Assembly: GCF_021532315.1 (NCBI RefSeq)
Contig: NZ_JAKGAO010000034.1
Location: forward strand, 1-53,493
Direction: 5' to 3'
Length of the DNA stretch: 53,493 nucleotides
Source: Paenibacillus tarimensis
Lineage (GTDB): Bacteria > Bacillota > Bacilli > Paenibacillales > Paenibacillaceae
A model generated the notes under the pieces. It was not told where the DNA came from. It saw only the letters and a list, made by a program, of their open reading frames with translations, and did no database searches. The translations under genes were made by a program, and so were the position numbers. Shown here one piece after another: positions 53,284-53,493 of the stretch. The stretch's first letter is position 1; every line of letters begins with the position of its first letter.

Positions 53284-53493
53284 TTAACGAAAATTCCCGC
53301 CTAGAACTATACCTTCTAAGACAGGAGCACCTGAAGCACCGGTCAACGAATTTAACGGGCGTACTAACACACGTGAGTTTGGCGTAACGGATGCAGCGGT
53401 CGGAAGTTCTACTCGGGATGACCAAGTAGGAGGATCTTCAGGAGTAGCGAACAACTGGTTTCCAAAGCCGCCAATATCGGGAATGAGTATTTC
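53284..53493 (-). CDS. C-terminal end of a minus-strand gene (cut by the window)
   Basis: An open frame of 70 codons ending in TAA runs off the window end without a start. The product ends IGGFGNQLFATPEDPPTWSS, then VELPTAASVTPNSRVLVRPL and GAPVLEGIVLGG. I do not recognise it. Codon use looks coding. Confidence 0.5.
   Translation of the reverse strand, partial: EILIPDIGGFGNQLFATPEDPPTWSSRVELPTAASVTPNSRVLVRPLNSLTGASGAPVLEGIVLGGNFR

Overview
The window looks like a chromosome segment from a Paenibacillus-type member of the Bacillales. The evidence is a moderate-to-high G+C backbone, strong AGGAGG-type ribosome binding sites, frequent TTG and GTG starts, and families typical of that group (LiaRS/PspA, YwmB, YerB, YerC, YteA, RlmCD, MetNIQ).

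Layout. Positions 36-1010 hold a run of 11 tRNA genes closed by a terminator. Positions 1265-5441 hold an envelope-stress module: a small membrane protein, two PspA/IM30 paralogues around a PspC protein, and a LiaS/LiaR-like two-component pair. Positions 5454-34287 are mostly housekeeping genes: mobB and moeA, a free-standing FliD-like protein, ywmB, zwf with a cyclase and prfC, a beta-propeller lactonase, yerB, a LysR regulator divergent from ilvE, the methionine importer metNIQ, a chemotaxis receptor, an aldo/keto reductase, a YteA-type zinc finger protein, yerC with a sirohydrochlorin chelatase behind a palindromic operator, dagK and rlmCD.

Positions 34260-47719 form an AT-rich genomic island that I infer entered at the 3' end of rlmCD. 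A 20-bp direct repeat of the gene's end lies at both borders, and a terminator suited to rlmCD now lies beyond the right border, about 13.5 kb from the gene. The island carries an FRG-domain/DUF262 gene pair and a truncated tyrosine integrase joined through an intact IS3-family element to a truncated large serine recombinase. It also carries two unknown genes, a 1-kb non-coding stretch, and a three-gene cassette encoding an HEPN protein, an ApeA-like HEPN protein and an HNH protein. The last group and the FRG/DUF262 pair look like anti-phage modules; the three-gene arrangement is the best candidate here for an undescribed system.

On both sides of the island interior are remains of an RNA-repair system. 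A frameshifted TROVE (Ro60-like) gene lies at 34487-35094. A broken rtcB lies at 48036-49621, itself split by an oppositely oriented secreted NPP1 (necrosis-inducing) gene. The window ends with a DJ-1/PfpI protein, a MoxR-ATPase/VWA pair and the C-terminal end of a minus-strand gene. All functions are inferred from sequence features read by eye; no database search was run.
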